NCBI RefSeq assembly: GCF_017368795.1
Contig: NZ_JAFNLL010000025.1
Location: forward strand, 46,774 to 110,773
From: Arthrobacter cavernae
GTDB lineage: Bacteria; Actinomycetota; Actinomycetes; Actinomycetales; Micrococcaceae
DNA: 64,000 nucleotides
Direction: 5' to 3'
The position numbers and the translations under genes are program-made. Each line of letters begins with the position of its first letter. The stretch's first letter is position 1. Positions 8,901 through 17,994 of this stretch are shown piece after piece. The notes beneath the pieces were generated by a model. The model was given only the letters and a program-made list of their open reading frames with translations, made no database searches and was not told the origin of the DNA.

Positions 8901-9995
8901 TTAGCCGTGGGTCCTGCCGCTGACCCGTGACAAGTCTGCGGCCCCGATCATTCCGGCCCGCGGGCCCAGGGCTGCCAGTTCGATCCGTGCGGCGGGGCGG
9001 AATCCGCGGCCGGTGAGGTTTTCTTCGAATGCGGCCCGGGCCGGAGCGACGAGCAGTTCCCCGGCGTCGCACATCCCGCCGCCGATGACGAACATGCCAG
9101 GGTCCAGGGCTGCGGCCAGATTGGCCAGGCCCAGCCCGAGCCACCGGCCCTGTTCCGCCAGCAGTTCCCTGGAAGCGGCATTGCCGGCCAGGGCAAATCC
9201 GCTCACCGTGAGGCCTGTGATCCCTTCGGGCTTTCCCCCGCTGCCGGCCAAGAGCTCCTGCGCCTCCGCAGTGCCCGAGCTGGCAAAGGCGCGCGCCTCG
9301 CGGCCCAGGGCATTCCCCGAAGCGTACTGTTCCCAACACCCGCGGTTGCCGCATTCGCAGGGGTGGCCGCCGGGCATGATGATCTGGTGGCCGAACTCGC
9401 CCGCCACGCCGAAGCGCCCGCGCTCCACGCGGCCATCCATGACCATGGCGCCGCCGATGCCGGTGCCAAGGGTGATGCAGACCAGCCGGCTCTCCCCCTG
9501 CCCCGCACCGAAGCGCCATTCCGCCCAGGCTGCGGCGTCGGCGTCGTTCGTCAAGAGAACCGGTCGGCGCAGGAGCTGTTGCAGATTAGCCCTGAGTGGC
9601 TCGTTCCGCCACGCAAGGTGCGGGCTGAACAGGACCGTGCCGCCGTCGAGGTCCATCCACCCGGCCGCACCGATGCCCACCGAGGCGATGCGGTGCCCGG
9701 CGCCGAGTTCGTGGACGAGGTCCACGATGACCTGCTCCACGGCACGGGGGTCGCTTCCCGGGGTGGAGCGGCGGGCCTCCGCGAGGACCCGGCCCTCGGC
9801 ATCCACCACTCCGGCGGCGACCTTGGTGCCTCCGATGTCGATTCCGATGGCCAGTCCCCTGCGGCCCAGATGCGTCCTGCAGCTGGCCCACGGCACGGCA
9901 CCCCAGCGGGCCGCGGGCCGCCAGCGGACCGCAGCGGAGCCGGACCAGGCCGATGGGCGGGGTCCGGGCTGTTGAGTGGGCGGGCGAAGGGGCAT
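8901..9995 (-). CDS. ROK-family glucokinase
   Basis: 364 residues. ROK sugar kinase that phosphorylates glucose with ATP (or polyphosphate in some actinobacteria). The ATP motif IGIDIGGTKVAAGVVD begins at about residue 50; LTNDADAAAWAEW carries the catalytic Asp; LGTGIGG and the ROK signature follow; the zinc-binding segment has GH plus CECGNRGC. The 49-residue N-terminal extension before the ATP motif is Arg/Pro-rich and looks unstructured; it is kept because the ATG at 9995 has AGGA seven bases upstream. A shorter start near residue 48 cannot be excluded. There is no regulator DNA-binding domain, so it is an enzyme, not a ROK repressor. Confidence 0.88.
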   Translation of the reverse strand: MPLRPPTQQPGPRPSAWSGSAAVRWRPAARWGAVPWASCRTHLGRRGLAIGIDIGGTKVAAGVVDAEGRVLAEARRSTPGSDPRAVEQVIVDLVHELGAGHRIASVGIGAAGWMDLDGGTVLFSPHLAWRNEPLRANLQQLLRRPVLLTNDADAAAWAEWRFGAGQGESRLVCITLGTGIGGAMVMDGRVERGRFGVAGEFGHQIIMPGGHPCECGNRGCWEQYASGNALGREARAFASSGTAEAQELLAGSGGKPEGITGLTVSGFALAGNAASRELLAEQGRWLGLGLANLAAALDPGMFVIGGGMCDAGELLVAPARAAFEENLTGRGFRPAARIELAALGPRAGMIGAADLSRVSGRTHG

Positions 9996-10195
9996 TCAGA
10001 CATCCTATTCTGCAAGGCCGCTTCGCCATGGCCACCCGGCGGATTTGCCGTGCCTCCGTGAGCTGCCGATTGGCGGGGCCGGGGGCCAAACCGTAAAGTT
10101 ACTCGCCAGTAGGTGAAATAGGACACACCCCGGGAAACCGGCGTACTAGAGTAAGAGCAGCCCCAATGTGGTCTGTTGATATCGAAGGAGCTATC

Positions 10196-12007
10196 GTGCG
10201 TGAAATCAGTGTTCCGCCCCTTGTAAGCATCGCCCCAGAAACCAACACGACGGACCTTGTGATCCGCCAGGCCGCCAAGCCGTCCAACCCTGCCCTGTTC
10301 TCCAAGCTCGACGGCAACGGGCAGTGGCAGGACATCCGCGCCACAGAGTTCCTCGCCGATGTGCAGGCCATCGCGAAGGGCCTGATCGCCAGCGGAGTGG
10401 GACCCGGTGACCGCGTGGGCATCATGTCCCGGACCCGCTACGAATGGTCACTGGTGGACTTCGCCATCTGGTTCGCCGGCGCTGTCACCGTCCCCATCTA
10501 CGAGACGTCCTCCCCGTCGCAGGTCGCCTGGAACCTCGGAGATTCCGGCGCGGTTGCCGCGTTCGGCGAGGCAGCCCACCACGAAGACATCATCAGGCAG
10601 GCGGTCGCTGCCGAGGACATCAGCGCCATGACCAACGTCTGGCAACTCGAAGGCGGCGGTCTGGACACCCTTCGCCAAGCAGGCGCGGGCGTTAGCGACG
10701 AAGAGCTCGAAGCCCGGCGCAGCACGGCCGGCCTGGCCGACCTCGCCACCATCATCTACACCTCCGGCACCACGGGCCGGCCCAAGGGCTGCGAACTCAC
10801 GCACGGAAACTTCGTGGAACTCTCGGAGAACGCGAGGGCAGCCCTCGGCGACGTCGTGAACGAGAACGCCAAGACCATCATGTTCCTTCCCCTGGCCCAC
10901 GTCTTCGCCCGGTTCATCTCCGTGCTGGCCGTTGCCGGCGGCGTGCAGGTGGCACATACGCCGGACATCAAGCACCTCCTGGCCGATCTCCAGAGCTTCC
11001 AGCCCACGTTCATCCTGGCCGTCCCCCGGGTCTTCGAGAAGGTCTACAACTCGGCGCTCACCAAGGCCGAGGACGGCGGCAAGGGGGCCATCTTCCACCG
11101 GGCCGTGGACACCGCGATCGAATACTCCAAGGCCCGCCAGTCCGGTTCCCTTGGCTTGGGGCTGCGGCTCAAGCACACGTTGTTCGACAAACTGGTCTAC
11201 GGCAAGCTGCGGGCAGCCATGGGCGGACAGGTCGCCCACGCCGTATCCGGCGGTGGGCCGCTGGGCGAACGCCTCGGCCATTTCTTCCAGGGCATCGGCC
11301 TGCAGATCCTCGAAGGCTACGGACTCACGGAAACCACCGCCCCGATCACCGTCAACAGGCCGTCCCTCATCAAGATCGGCACTGTGGGGGCCCCGCTGCC
11401 CGGCAACTCGGTCAAGATCGCGGACGACGGCGAGATCCTCGCCAAGGGCTACTGCGTCATGAAGGGCTACTACAAGCGCGAGGACCTCACCGCAGAAACC
11501 TTTGTGGATGGATGGTTCCGGACCGGAGACATCGGCGAGCTGGATGACGAAGGCTTCCTGAAGATCACCGGACGCAAGAAGGAAATCATCGTCACTGCCG
11601 GCGGCAAGAACGTGGTTCCTGCCCTGCTGGAGGACCAGATCCGCGCCGACGCCCTGGTGTCGCAGGTGCTCGTGGTGGGCGACAACCGGCCGTTCATCGC
11701 CGCCCTGGTCACACTGGACGAGGAGGCACTCCCGGGGTGGCTGGAGCGCCATGGGCTGCCGGCGTCCACCACGCTGGCGCAGGCAGCCGACAACGCCGTG
11801 GTCCAGACAGCCGTCCAGGATCTGGTCAACCGTGCCAACCAGTCGGTGTCCCAGGCCGAAGCCATCAAATCCTTCAGGATCGTTCCCGCCGACTTCACCG
11901 AAGCCTCGGGCCATCTGACCCCCTCCATGAAGGTCAAGCGCACCCAGGTGATGAAGGACTTCGAGTCCGTCATCGAGGACATGTACTCGGCACCCCGCGT
12001 TTCCTAA
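10196..12007 (+). CDS. fadD15: Long-chain fatty-acid-CoA ligase, FadD15 type
   Basis: 603 residues. Activates long-chain fatty acids to acyl-CoA through an acyl-AMP intermediate. The AMP-binding P-loop YTSGTTGRPKG lies at about 193-203, LEGYGLTETT at about 376, and the hinge region GWFRTGDIGELDDEGFLKITGRKKEIIVTAGGKNV is kept. Start is GTG at 10196 with a full GAAGGAG six bases upstream; ORF sequence before it lacks family similarity. In M. tuberculosis fadD15 (Rv2187) follows the same neighbourhood as Rv2182c, so the arrangement is ancestral. It ends at a strong bidirectional terminator shared with pyc. Confidence 0.92.
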   Translation: MREISVPPLVSIAPETNTTDLVIRQAAKPSNPALFSKLDGNGQWQDIRATEFLADVQAIAKGLIASGVGPGDRVGIMSRTRYEWSLVDFAIWFAGAVTVPIYETSSPSQVAWNLGDSGAVAAFGEAAHHEDIIRQAVAAEDISAMTNVWQLEGGGLDTLRQAGAGVSDEELEARRSTAGLADLATIIYTSGTTGRPKGCELTHGNFVELSENARAALGDVVNENAKTIMFLPLAHVFARFISVLAVAGGVQVAHTPDIKHLLADLQSFQPTFILAVPRVFEKVYNSALTKAEDGGKGAIFHRAVDTAIEYSKARQSGSLGLGLRLKHTLFDKLVYGKLRAAMGGQVAHAVSGGGPLGERLGHFFQGIGLQILEGYGLTETTAPITVNRPSLIKIGTVGAPLPGNSVKIADDGEILAKGYCVMKGYYKREDLTAETFVDGWFRTGDIGELDDEGFLKITGRKKEIIVTAGGKNVVPALLEDQIRADALVSQVLVVGDNRPFIAALVTLDEEALPGWLERHGLPASTTLAQAADNAVVQTAVQDLVNRANQSVSQAEAIKSFRIVPADFTEASGHLTPSMKVKRTQVMKDFESVIEDMYSAPRVS

Positions 12008-12020
12008 GCCGCACAAGCAA

Positions 12021-12057
12021 AAGGAACCCCGTCCGGAATATCCGGACGGGGTTCCTT
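12021..12057. terminator. Bidirectional terminator between fadD15 and pyc
   Basis: Perfect 17-bp stem (AAGGAACCCCGTCCGGA) with 3-base loop ATA, flanked by A and T runs on either side; lies between two convergent stops. Confidence 0.9.
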
Positions 12058-12076
12058 CGTCTATGCAGCTTCGGGG

Positions 12077-15000
12077 CTACTCGACGATGAGCAACAGATC
12101 GCCGCCCTGGACCTGCTCGACCGCCGATACGGCGAGGCGCGAGACAGTGCCCGCAACCGGCGTCGTGATGGAGGCTTCCATCTTCATGGCCTCGATCGTG
12201 GCAACCGTATCGCCGGCCTTGACGATGTCGCCGGCCTTGACCGTGACCGTGACGGCACCCGCGAACGGCGCGGCGACCTGGCCGGGCTGTGCGGGATCTG
12301 CCTTCTCGGCGGCCTTGACGTTGCTCACCACGGAGCGGTCACGGACCACCACGGGGCGGGACTGGCCGTTGAGCGTGCACATGACCGTGCGCATGCCCTT
12401 CTCGTCGGCCTCAGACACGGCCTCAAGCTGGGCGATCAGGCGGACGCCCTTCTCCAGCTCGATCACGTGCTCGGCGCCGCGCTGCAGGCCGTACAGGTAG
12501 TCACGGGTGTCCAGCACGGAGATGTTGCCGTAGTTGTCCACGCTCTTCAGGTAGTCCTTGGTGGGGCCGTCGAAGAGCAGACGGTTCAGCGTGTGCTGGC
12601 GCGTCTTCGAATCGGACTTAAGCGCGGCACTGTCCTCGGCGCTGAGCTCGACGTCGCGCACCTTGATGCTACGGCCCTGCAGGGCCTTGGTGCGGAACGG
12701 CTCGGGCCAGCCTCCGGGAGGGTCACCCAATTCGCCCGAGAGGAAGCCGATGACGGAGTCCGGGATGTCGTAGTTCTGCGGGTTCTCGTTGAAGTCGGCG
12801 GGATCCGCGTTCAGGCCCACGAGGTGCAGCGCGAGGTCGCCCACCACCTTGGAGGACGGAGTCACCTTGACCAGGCGGCCCAGGATGCGGTCCGCTGCGG
12901 TGTACATGTCCTCGATGGCTTCAAACTGCTCGCCGAGGCCCAGGGCAATGGCCTGCTGGCGCAGATTGGAGAGCTGGCCTCCGGGGATTTCGTGCTGGTA
13001 GACGCGGCCTGTCGGGCCCGGCAGGCCGGATTCGAACGGTGCGTACACGCGGCGCACGGCCTCCCAGTACGGCTCCAGGGCACTGACGTTGGCCAGGCTG
13101 AGGCCCGTATCGCGCGGCGTGTGGGCAAGCGCCGCGACGAGCGCGGACGCCGAGGGCTGGCTGGTGGTGCCGGCAAGCGACGCCGAGGCGACGTCCACGG
13201 CGTCGACTCCTGCATCCACGGCGGCCAATAGCGTGGCCAGCTGGCCACCTGCTGTGTCGTGGGTGTGCAGGTGGACCGGCAGATCGAAACGCTCACGAAG
13301 GGCCGCGACCAGCTTCGCCGCGGCCGCAGGGCGGAGCAGGCCGGCCATGTCTTTGATGGCCAGGATGTGCGCACCGGCGTCGACGATCCTCTGGGCAAGC
13401 TCGAGGTAGTAGTCGAGCGTGTACAGGGTCTCGTCCGGATTGAGCATGTCGCCGGTGTAGCACAGTGCCACTTCGGCGACGGCGGTGCCTGTGGCCCGGA
13501 CGGCGCGGATGGCCGGGGCCATCTGGTTGACGTCGTTGAGGGCGTCAAAGATGCGGAAGATGTCGATGCCGGTGGCCGCTGCCTCCGTGACGAAGGCCTC
13601 CGTCACTTCTTCCGGGTACGGCGTGTAGCCGACGGTGTTGCGGCCGCGCAGGAGCATCTGCAGGCAGACGTTGGGCATTGCCTGGCGGAGCGCGGCCAGG
13701 CGGTCCCAGGGGTCTTCGCCGAGGAAGCGCAGGGAGACGTCGTACGTGGCACCGCCCCAGGCCTCGACCGAGAGGAGCTCCGGCAGCAGCGAGGTGACGG
13801 CCGGGCCGGCGGCCACGAGGTCGCGGGTACGGACCCTGGTGGCCAGCAACGACTGGTGGGCGTCACGGAACGTGGTGTCCGTGACGGCCAGTGCCTGCTG
13901 CTCGCGCAGGGCCTTGGCGAAGCCCTCCGGACCGAGTTCCAGCAACTTGTGGCGGGAGCCCTTGGTGGGAACGGGACCTTCGACGGCGGGGAGCTTGCTT
14001 GCCGGGTCGGAGTGCACCTTGAGTTCGCCGTTCGGCTTGTTCACAGTGACGTCCGCGAGCCAGGTGAGCAGCTTGGTTCCACGGTCCGCGGAGACGTGGG
14101 ACTTGAGCAGCTCGGGGCGCTTGTCAATGAAGTCGGTGGCGACGTTTCCTGCGATGAAGTCCGGGTCGGCCAGCACGGCCTGCAGGAACGGAATGTTGGT
14201 GGAAACACCGCGGATGCGGAATTCGGCGAGGCCACGGCGCGCACGGGCCACGGCTGCCGGGTAGTCCCGGCCGCGGCAGGTGAGCTTGACCAGCATCGAG
14301 TCGAAGTGCGGGCTGATTTCGGCACCCGAGTACACAGTGCCGCCGTCGAGCCTTACGCCGGCGCCGCCAGCGGAACGGTAGCCGGTGATCTTTCCGACGT
14401 CGGGGCGGAAGCCGTTGGCCGGGTCTTCTGTGGTGATGCGGCACTGGAGCGCGGCACCTTTGATGGCGACCGTCTCCTGGCTCAGGCCGAGGTCGGCCAG
14501 GGTTTCGCCGGAGGCAATGCGCAGCTGCGCCTGGACGAGGTCAACGTCCGTGATTTCTTCGGTCACGGTGTGCTCGACCTGGATGCGCGGGTTCATTTCG
14601 ATGAACACGTGCTGGCCCGCACGTTCGCCCTCGGTGTCCACGAGGAACTCGACGGTGCCGGCGTTGACGTAGTTCAGGGCCTTCGCGAAGGCCACTGCGT
14701 CGCGGTAGAGGGCCTGGCGGATGGATTCGTCCAGGTTCGGGGCCGGAGCGATTTCCACGACCTTCTGGTGGCGGCGCTGCAGCGAGCAGTCGCGCTCGAA
14801 GAGGTGCATGACGTTGCCTTCGGCGTCGGCCAGGATCTGGACCTCGATGTGGCGCGGCCGGAGCACGGCCTGCTCAAGGAACATGGTGGGATCGCCGAAG
14901 GCGGCGTCTGCTTCGCGCATGGCCGCCTGCAGGGCGTCCGGCAACGCTTCGCGGGTTTCGACGCGGCGCATGCCGCGGCCACCGCCGCCTGCAACGGCCT

Positions 15001-15472
15001 TGGCGAAGATCGGGAAACCGATTTCATCGGCGGCCGCAATGAGTTCGTCGAGGTCCTTCGAGGGCTTGCTCGACTTCAGGACCGGCACGCCGGCCTTGCG
15101 GGCGGCCTCGAGCGCGGCAACCTTGTTGCCTGCAAGCTCTAGGACCTCGGCCGGCGGACCGACAAAGGTGATGCCCTCGGCCTTGGCCGCGCGGGCCAGG
15201 TCAGGATTTTCGGAGAGGAAGCCGTAGCCCGGGTAGATGGCGTCGGCACCGGATTCCTTGGCTACACGGACAACCTCTGCAACGTCCAGGTAGGCGCGGA
15301 CCGGGTGGCCGGCCTCGCCAATGAGATAGGCCTCATCGGCCTTCTGCCGGTGGATCGAGTTTCGGTCCTCGTGCGGAAAGACGGCAACGGTCTTGGCGCC
15401 CAGTTCATAACCAGCGCGAAATGCCCTGATCGCGATTTCTCCGCGATTGGCCACCAGAATCTTCGAAAACAT
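12077..15472 (-). CDS. pyc: Pyruvate carboxylase
   Basis: 1131 residues, the normal full length of the single-chain enzyme. Makes oxaloacetate from pyruvate, bicarbonate and ATP to refill the TCA cycle. Order: biotin carboxylase (1 to about 450; ATP-grasp loop AVAGGGGRGMR near 164), carboxyltransferase (about 535-800; TFRDAHQSLLATR with metal ligands, HLHTHDTAG), central tetramerisation region, and the biotin carrier domain with biotinyl-Lys K1097 in EAMKMEA. ATG start with AGGAGA upstream. It matters here because the window also encodes propionate and C4-dicarboxylate use, both of which feed the same TCA pool. A repeated CACAAA element lies just upstream. Confidence 0.98.
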   Translation of the reverse strand: MFSKILVANRGEIAIRAFRAGYELGAKTVAVFPHEDRNSIHRQKADEAYLIGEAGHPVRAYLDVAEVVRVAKESGADAIYPGYGFLSENPDLARAAKAEGITFVGPPAEVLELAGNKVAALEAARKAGVPVLKSSKPSKDLDELIAAADEIGFPIFAKAVAGGGGRGMRRVETREALPDALQAAMREADAAFGDPTMFLEQAVLRPRHIEVQILADAEGNVMHLFERDCSLQRRHQKVVEIAPAPNLDESIRQALYRDAVAFAKALNYVNAGTVEFLVDTEGERAGQHVFIEMNPRIQVEHTVTEEITDVDLVQAQLRIASGETLADLGLSQETVAIKGAALQCRITTEDPANGFRPDVGKITGYRSAGGAGVRLDGGTVYSGAEISPHFDSMLVKLTCRGRDYPAAVARARRGLAEFRIRGVSTNIPFLQAVLADPDFIAGNVATDFIDKRPELLKSHVSADRGTKLLTWLADVTVNKPNGELKVHSDPASKLPAVEGPVPTKGSRHKLLELGPEGFAKALREQQALAVTDTTFRDAHQSLLATRVRTRDLVAAGPAVTSLLPELLSVEAWGGATYDVSLRFLGEDPWDRLAALRQAMPNVCLQMLLRGRNTVGYTPYPEEVTEAFVTEAAATGIDIFRIFDALNDVNQMAPAIRAVRATGTAVAEVALCYTGDMLNPDETLYTLDYYLELAQRIVDAGAHILAIKDMAGLLRPAAAAKLVAALRERFDLPVHLHTHDTAGGQLATLLAAVDAGVDAVDVASASLAGTTSQPSASALVAALAHTPRDTGLSLANVSALEPYWEAVRRVYAPFESGLPGPTGRVYQHEIPGGQLSNLRQQAIALGLGEQFEAIEDMYTAADRILGRLVKVTPSSKVVGDLALHLVGLNADPADFNENPQNYDIPDSVIGFLSGELGDPPGGWPEPFRTKALQGRSIKVRDVELSAEDSAALKSDSKTRQHTLNRLLFDGPTKDYLKSVDNYGNISVLDTRDYLYGLQRGAEHVIELEKGVRLIAQLEAVSEADEKGMRTVMCTLNGQSRPVVVRDRSVVSNVKAAEKADPAQPGQVAAPFAGAVTVTVKAGDIVKAGDTVATIEAMKMEASITTPVAGTVSRLAVSAVEQVQGGDLLLIVE

Positions 15473-15775
15473 ACTTCTCCTGCATCATTGCGGGTGTATC
15501 GGTCGGTGGTCACAGTGTGTAATGCCACCAGCGGCAAACACAAATCTTTGTGGCAACCATCACAAAGCAATCGTCATGTGGGCTGTATAAGCGTGCGCGC
15601 GGGCGAGCACCATGCTAGTGCCGGGCCGGGACCCGGCGGGGGCAGACAGGCAAAGGCGGGAATCGGCCCCCGCGCAACATATGATGTTGAGGGGGCTTCG
15701 GCATGCCCCGCACCGGCTCTGCCCGGGGCAAAAACACCGCGACACGGCAACCGGCGTTAGGTTTTGGGTTCTCAA
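15473..15775. promoter_or_regulatory. Divergent pyc / parA-like intergenic region with CACAAA repeats
   Basis: About 300 bases without a gene. Positions 15539-15552 hold the palindrome CACAAATCTTTGTG, and another CACAAA at 15561-15566 pairs with the TTTGTG half in a second inverted arrangement with 8 bases between. It lies 67-95 bases before the pyc start, a suitable place for a regulator site. The right half is GC-rich with no clear element; the parA-like start has only a weak ribosome site. Confidence 0.45.
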
Positions 15776-16597
15776 GTGCAAGTAGTCAGCATCAGCAGCC
15801 TCAAGGGCGGAGTGGGAAAGACGTCCGTCACCACCGGACTGGCCTCGGCGGCGCTGGCTGCCGGAATCCCCACGCTCGTCGTCGACCTCGACCCCCACGC
15901 AGACGCCACCACGGCCCTCGGGGTACAGCCCGGCGAGCAACTCGACATCGGCCGAATGCTGAAGAACCCCCGCAAGGCCAGGCTGAGCGAAAACGTGGCC
16001 AGCAGCGGCTGGGTCTCCAACGCCAACGGCAGGGGCGCACACGCCCGCGTCCTCGACGTTGCCGTGGGATCCGCGTACACCGGCATCTATGACCGACCGG
16101 ACCTTGGCCGGAGGGATCTCCGCCGCCTGTCCGCCGTCCTCGCCGCCGGCGAACAGTACGAACTCGTCCTGGTGGACTGCCCGCCGTCGCTCAACGGCCT
16201 CACACGCATGGCCTGGAACGCGAGCGACCGCGTGGTGCTGGTGGCCGAGCCCGGACTGTTTTCCGTAGCAGGCACGGAGCGCACCATGCGGGCCATCCAG
16301 CTGTTCCGGAAGGAGTTCGCGCCGAACCTGGCGCCGGCAGGGATTGTTGCCAACCGTGTCCGGAGCGGTTCCGCCGAACACACCTTCCGCCTGGGCGAAA
16401 TGGAATCCATGTTCGGTGAGCTGCTGCTCGCCCCGCACATCCCGGAACAGGCCAACTGGCAGCAGATCCAGGGTGCGGCCCATGCCGTGCACCACTGGCC
16501 CGGCGATTCGGCCAAGAACGCCGCCAAACTCTTCGACACGCTCCTGGAGAACATGCTGTCCGCGAAGAGCGGCCTGCGGGACCGCCGCCAGCACTGA
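15776..16597 (+). CDS. ParA/MinD-family ATPase, solitary
   Basis: 273 residues. Deviant Walker A KGGVGKTS at about 9-16, switch I DLDPHADAT at about 38, and Walker B VLVDCPPS near 137 mark the ParA/MinD/Soj superfamily of ATP-dependent positioning proteins. No ParB or partner gene is nearby, and it is distinct from the second ParA at 31441 that belongs to the scpAB cluster. The residues around WVSNANGRGAHARVL and a C-terminal helix follow the core. GTG at 15776 gives the expected MQVVSISSLKGG start; an upstream TTG at 15764 is the alternative. Role unknown: possibly positioning of a cargo, as for orphan ParA proteins. Confidence 0.8.
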   Translation: MQVVSISSLKGGVGKTSVTTGLASAALAAGIPTLVVDLDPHADATTALGVQPGEQLDIGRMLKNPRKARLSENVASSGWVSNANGRGAHARVLDVAVGSAYTGIYDRPDLGRRDLRRLSAVLAAGEQYELVLVDCPPSLNGLTRMAWNASDRVVLVAEPGLFSVAGTERTMRAIQLFRKEFAPNLAPAGIVANRVRSGSAEHTFRLGEMESMFGELLLAPHIPEQANWQQIQGAAHAVHHWPGDSAKNAAKLFDTLLENMLSAKSGLRDRRQH

Positions 16598-16656
16598 AAC
16601 CCCGGGGCGGCAGCTCCGCCGACGCAACCCAAGCAGCGCAGCAAATAGGAAAGCCG

Positions 16657-17250
16657 CTAGCTGATGCGGCGTGCGACGCGGCGCTTGCTCAATTCGTCAT
16701 CGGGAAAGGACTGCTCCGTTACGCGCTCGCTGGGCAGCGCGGCGAGGCTGCCCTCGACCTCCCGCCAGACGCGGCCGACAGCGATGCCGAACACGCCCTG
16801 TCCGCCCTGCACAAGATCAATGACTTCGTCCGCAGACGTACATTCATAGACACTGGCGCCGTCGCTCATGAGAGTGATCTGGGCCAGGTCCTCCACACCG
16901 CGCTCGCGCAGGTGCTCCACAGCCGTACGGATCTGCTGGAGGGAAACCCCGGTGTCCAGCAGCCGCTTAACGACCTTCAGGACCAGGATGTCGCGGAAAC
17001 CGTAGAGGCGCTGGGAACCGGAGCCTGCGGCCCCGCGGACAGCTGGTTCAACGAGGCCGGTGCGGGCCCAGTAGTCGAGTTGGCGGTAGGTGATGCCTGC
17101 GGCCTTGCATGCCGTGGGACCGCGGTAGCCCGCGTCCTCGTCCAGCACGGGAAGGTCCTCCGTAAACAGGAGACCCTGGGCACCGCCCGCGTGCGCAGCA
17201 GTGCCGGTCGAGGCCTGCTTTAGCTCGCCTGCATCGCCTTTCGGACTCAC
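16657..17250 (-). CDS. MerR-family transcriptional regulator (Rv1830-like)
   Basis: 197 residues. A MerR winged helix-turn-helix begins near residue 46 (YRGPTACKAAGITYRQLDYWARTGLVEP) and continues through the coiled region (VSLQQIRTAVEHLRE); the C-terminal domain is not a known drug-binding domain. The N-terminal 40 residues are extra compared with classic MerR. Start is GTG at 17250 because AAGGAGG lies five bases upstream; the open frame extends to 17328 without support. It corresponds by position to Rv1830 at the end of the gcvH-garA-Rv1828-Rv1829-Rv1830 row, a conserved actinobacterial cluster. Target genes unknown. Confidence 0.87.
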   Translation of the reverse strand: MSPKGDAGELKQASTGTAAHAGGAQGLLFTEDLPVLDEDAGYRGPTACKAAGITYRQLDYWARTGLVEPAVRGAAGSGSQRLYGFRDILVLKVVKRLLDTGVSLQQIRTAVEHLRERGVEDLAQITLMSDGASVYECTSADEVIDLVQGGQGVFGIAVGRVWREVEGSLAALPSERVTEQSFPDDELSKRRVARRIS

Positions 17251-17490
17251 GTGACCCTCCTTGTAGTAAGTTCCCTTGGGGAAGGTGCATCCAGCACACA
17301 ACACGGGGCCGAAACCCATCCGTGTCATTTCCGCGCAGGCCCACTTTCCAGTGTGACTTGCGCAGGCAGTGTATGCAACGGGAACTTGATACCTTCGACG
17401 TTAGGCCTGTGGAGGCCCAAGGTCAAAGACGTCGGGAGCAATTTCGGGTCGTGTCGAAACCTTCAGCCTTAACTTCAACCTTATTCTGGG

Positions 17491-17994
17491 TCAGCCCTCG
17501 AAATCCTCTGGCTCCACGTCGTCCAGGAATTCGCGGAACCTGCGCAGTTCGCCTTCTTCGTCAACAGCAGGGCCCGGCTCGGCTTCCTCACCTTCGTCAT
17601 GCTCGGTGATGCGGACCCCGGCTTCCTCCATGACGGCATCGGCGCACCAGATCCGGCATTTGGCACGCAGCGCCAGTGCCAGCGCGTCCGACGCCCGGGA
17701 ACTGACCACGGTGCCGTTGTCGAACTGCAGCTGACCGTAGAAGATGTTGTCCTCCACGGCCACGATGTTGACGCTGATGATCGAGTGTCCGAGGGATTCG
17801 ACAACATCGATCAGGAGATCGTGCGTCATGGGCCGCGGCGGAACCACCCCCTGCTGCGCCAGGGCGATGGCGCTGGCCTCGGGCGTCCCGATCCAGATGG
17901 GCACATGCCGTTCACCGTTGATCTCGCGCAGGAGAACCAGCGGCTGGTTGGACGGCAGCTCGATCCGGACGCCGACAATTTCGACTTCGATCAT
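17491..17994 (-). CDS. DUF151 bifunctional nuclease family protein (Rv1829-like)
   Basis: 167 residues. The bifunctional nuclease (BFN/DUF151) domain occupies residues 1-130: MIEVEIVGVRIELPSNQPLVLL, then IWIGTPEASAIA, and the conserved SRASDALALALR block. Plant members degrade RNA and DNA; bacterial function is not settled. The acidic C-terminus (about 130-167) is a tail. Its ATG overlaps the TGA of the upstream merR gene by one base (TGATG), so the two are translationally coupled. A 240-base gap separates it from the downstream merR. Confidence 0.9.
   Translation of the reverse strand: MIEVEIVGVRIELPSNQPLVLLREINGERHVPIWIGTPEASAIALAQQGVVPPRPMTHDLLIDVVESLGHSIISVNIVAVEDNIFYGQLQFDNGTVVSSRASDALALALRAKCRIWCADAVMEEAGVRITEHDEGEEAEPGPAVDEEGELRRFREFLDDVEPEDFEG

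Noticed and set aside
13259..15142. 627-residue frame antisense to pyruvate carboxylase
   Set aside because: A shadow of the codon bias of the real gene; Gly/Val/Asp-rich with no domain, and pyc is unmistakable.
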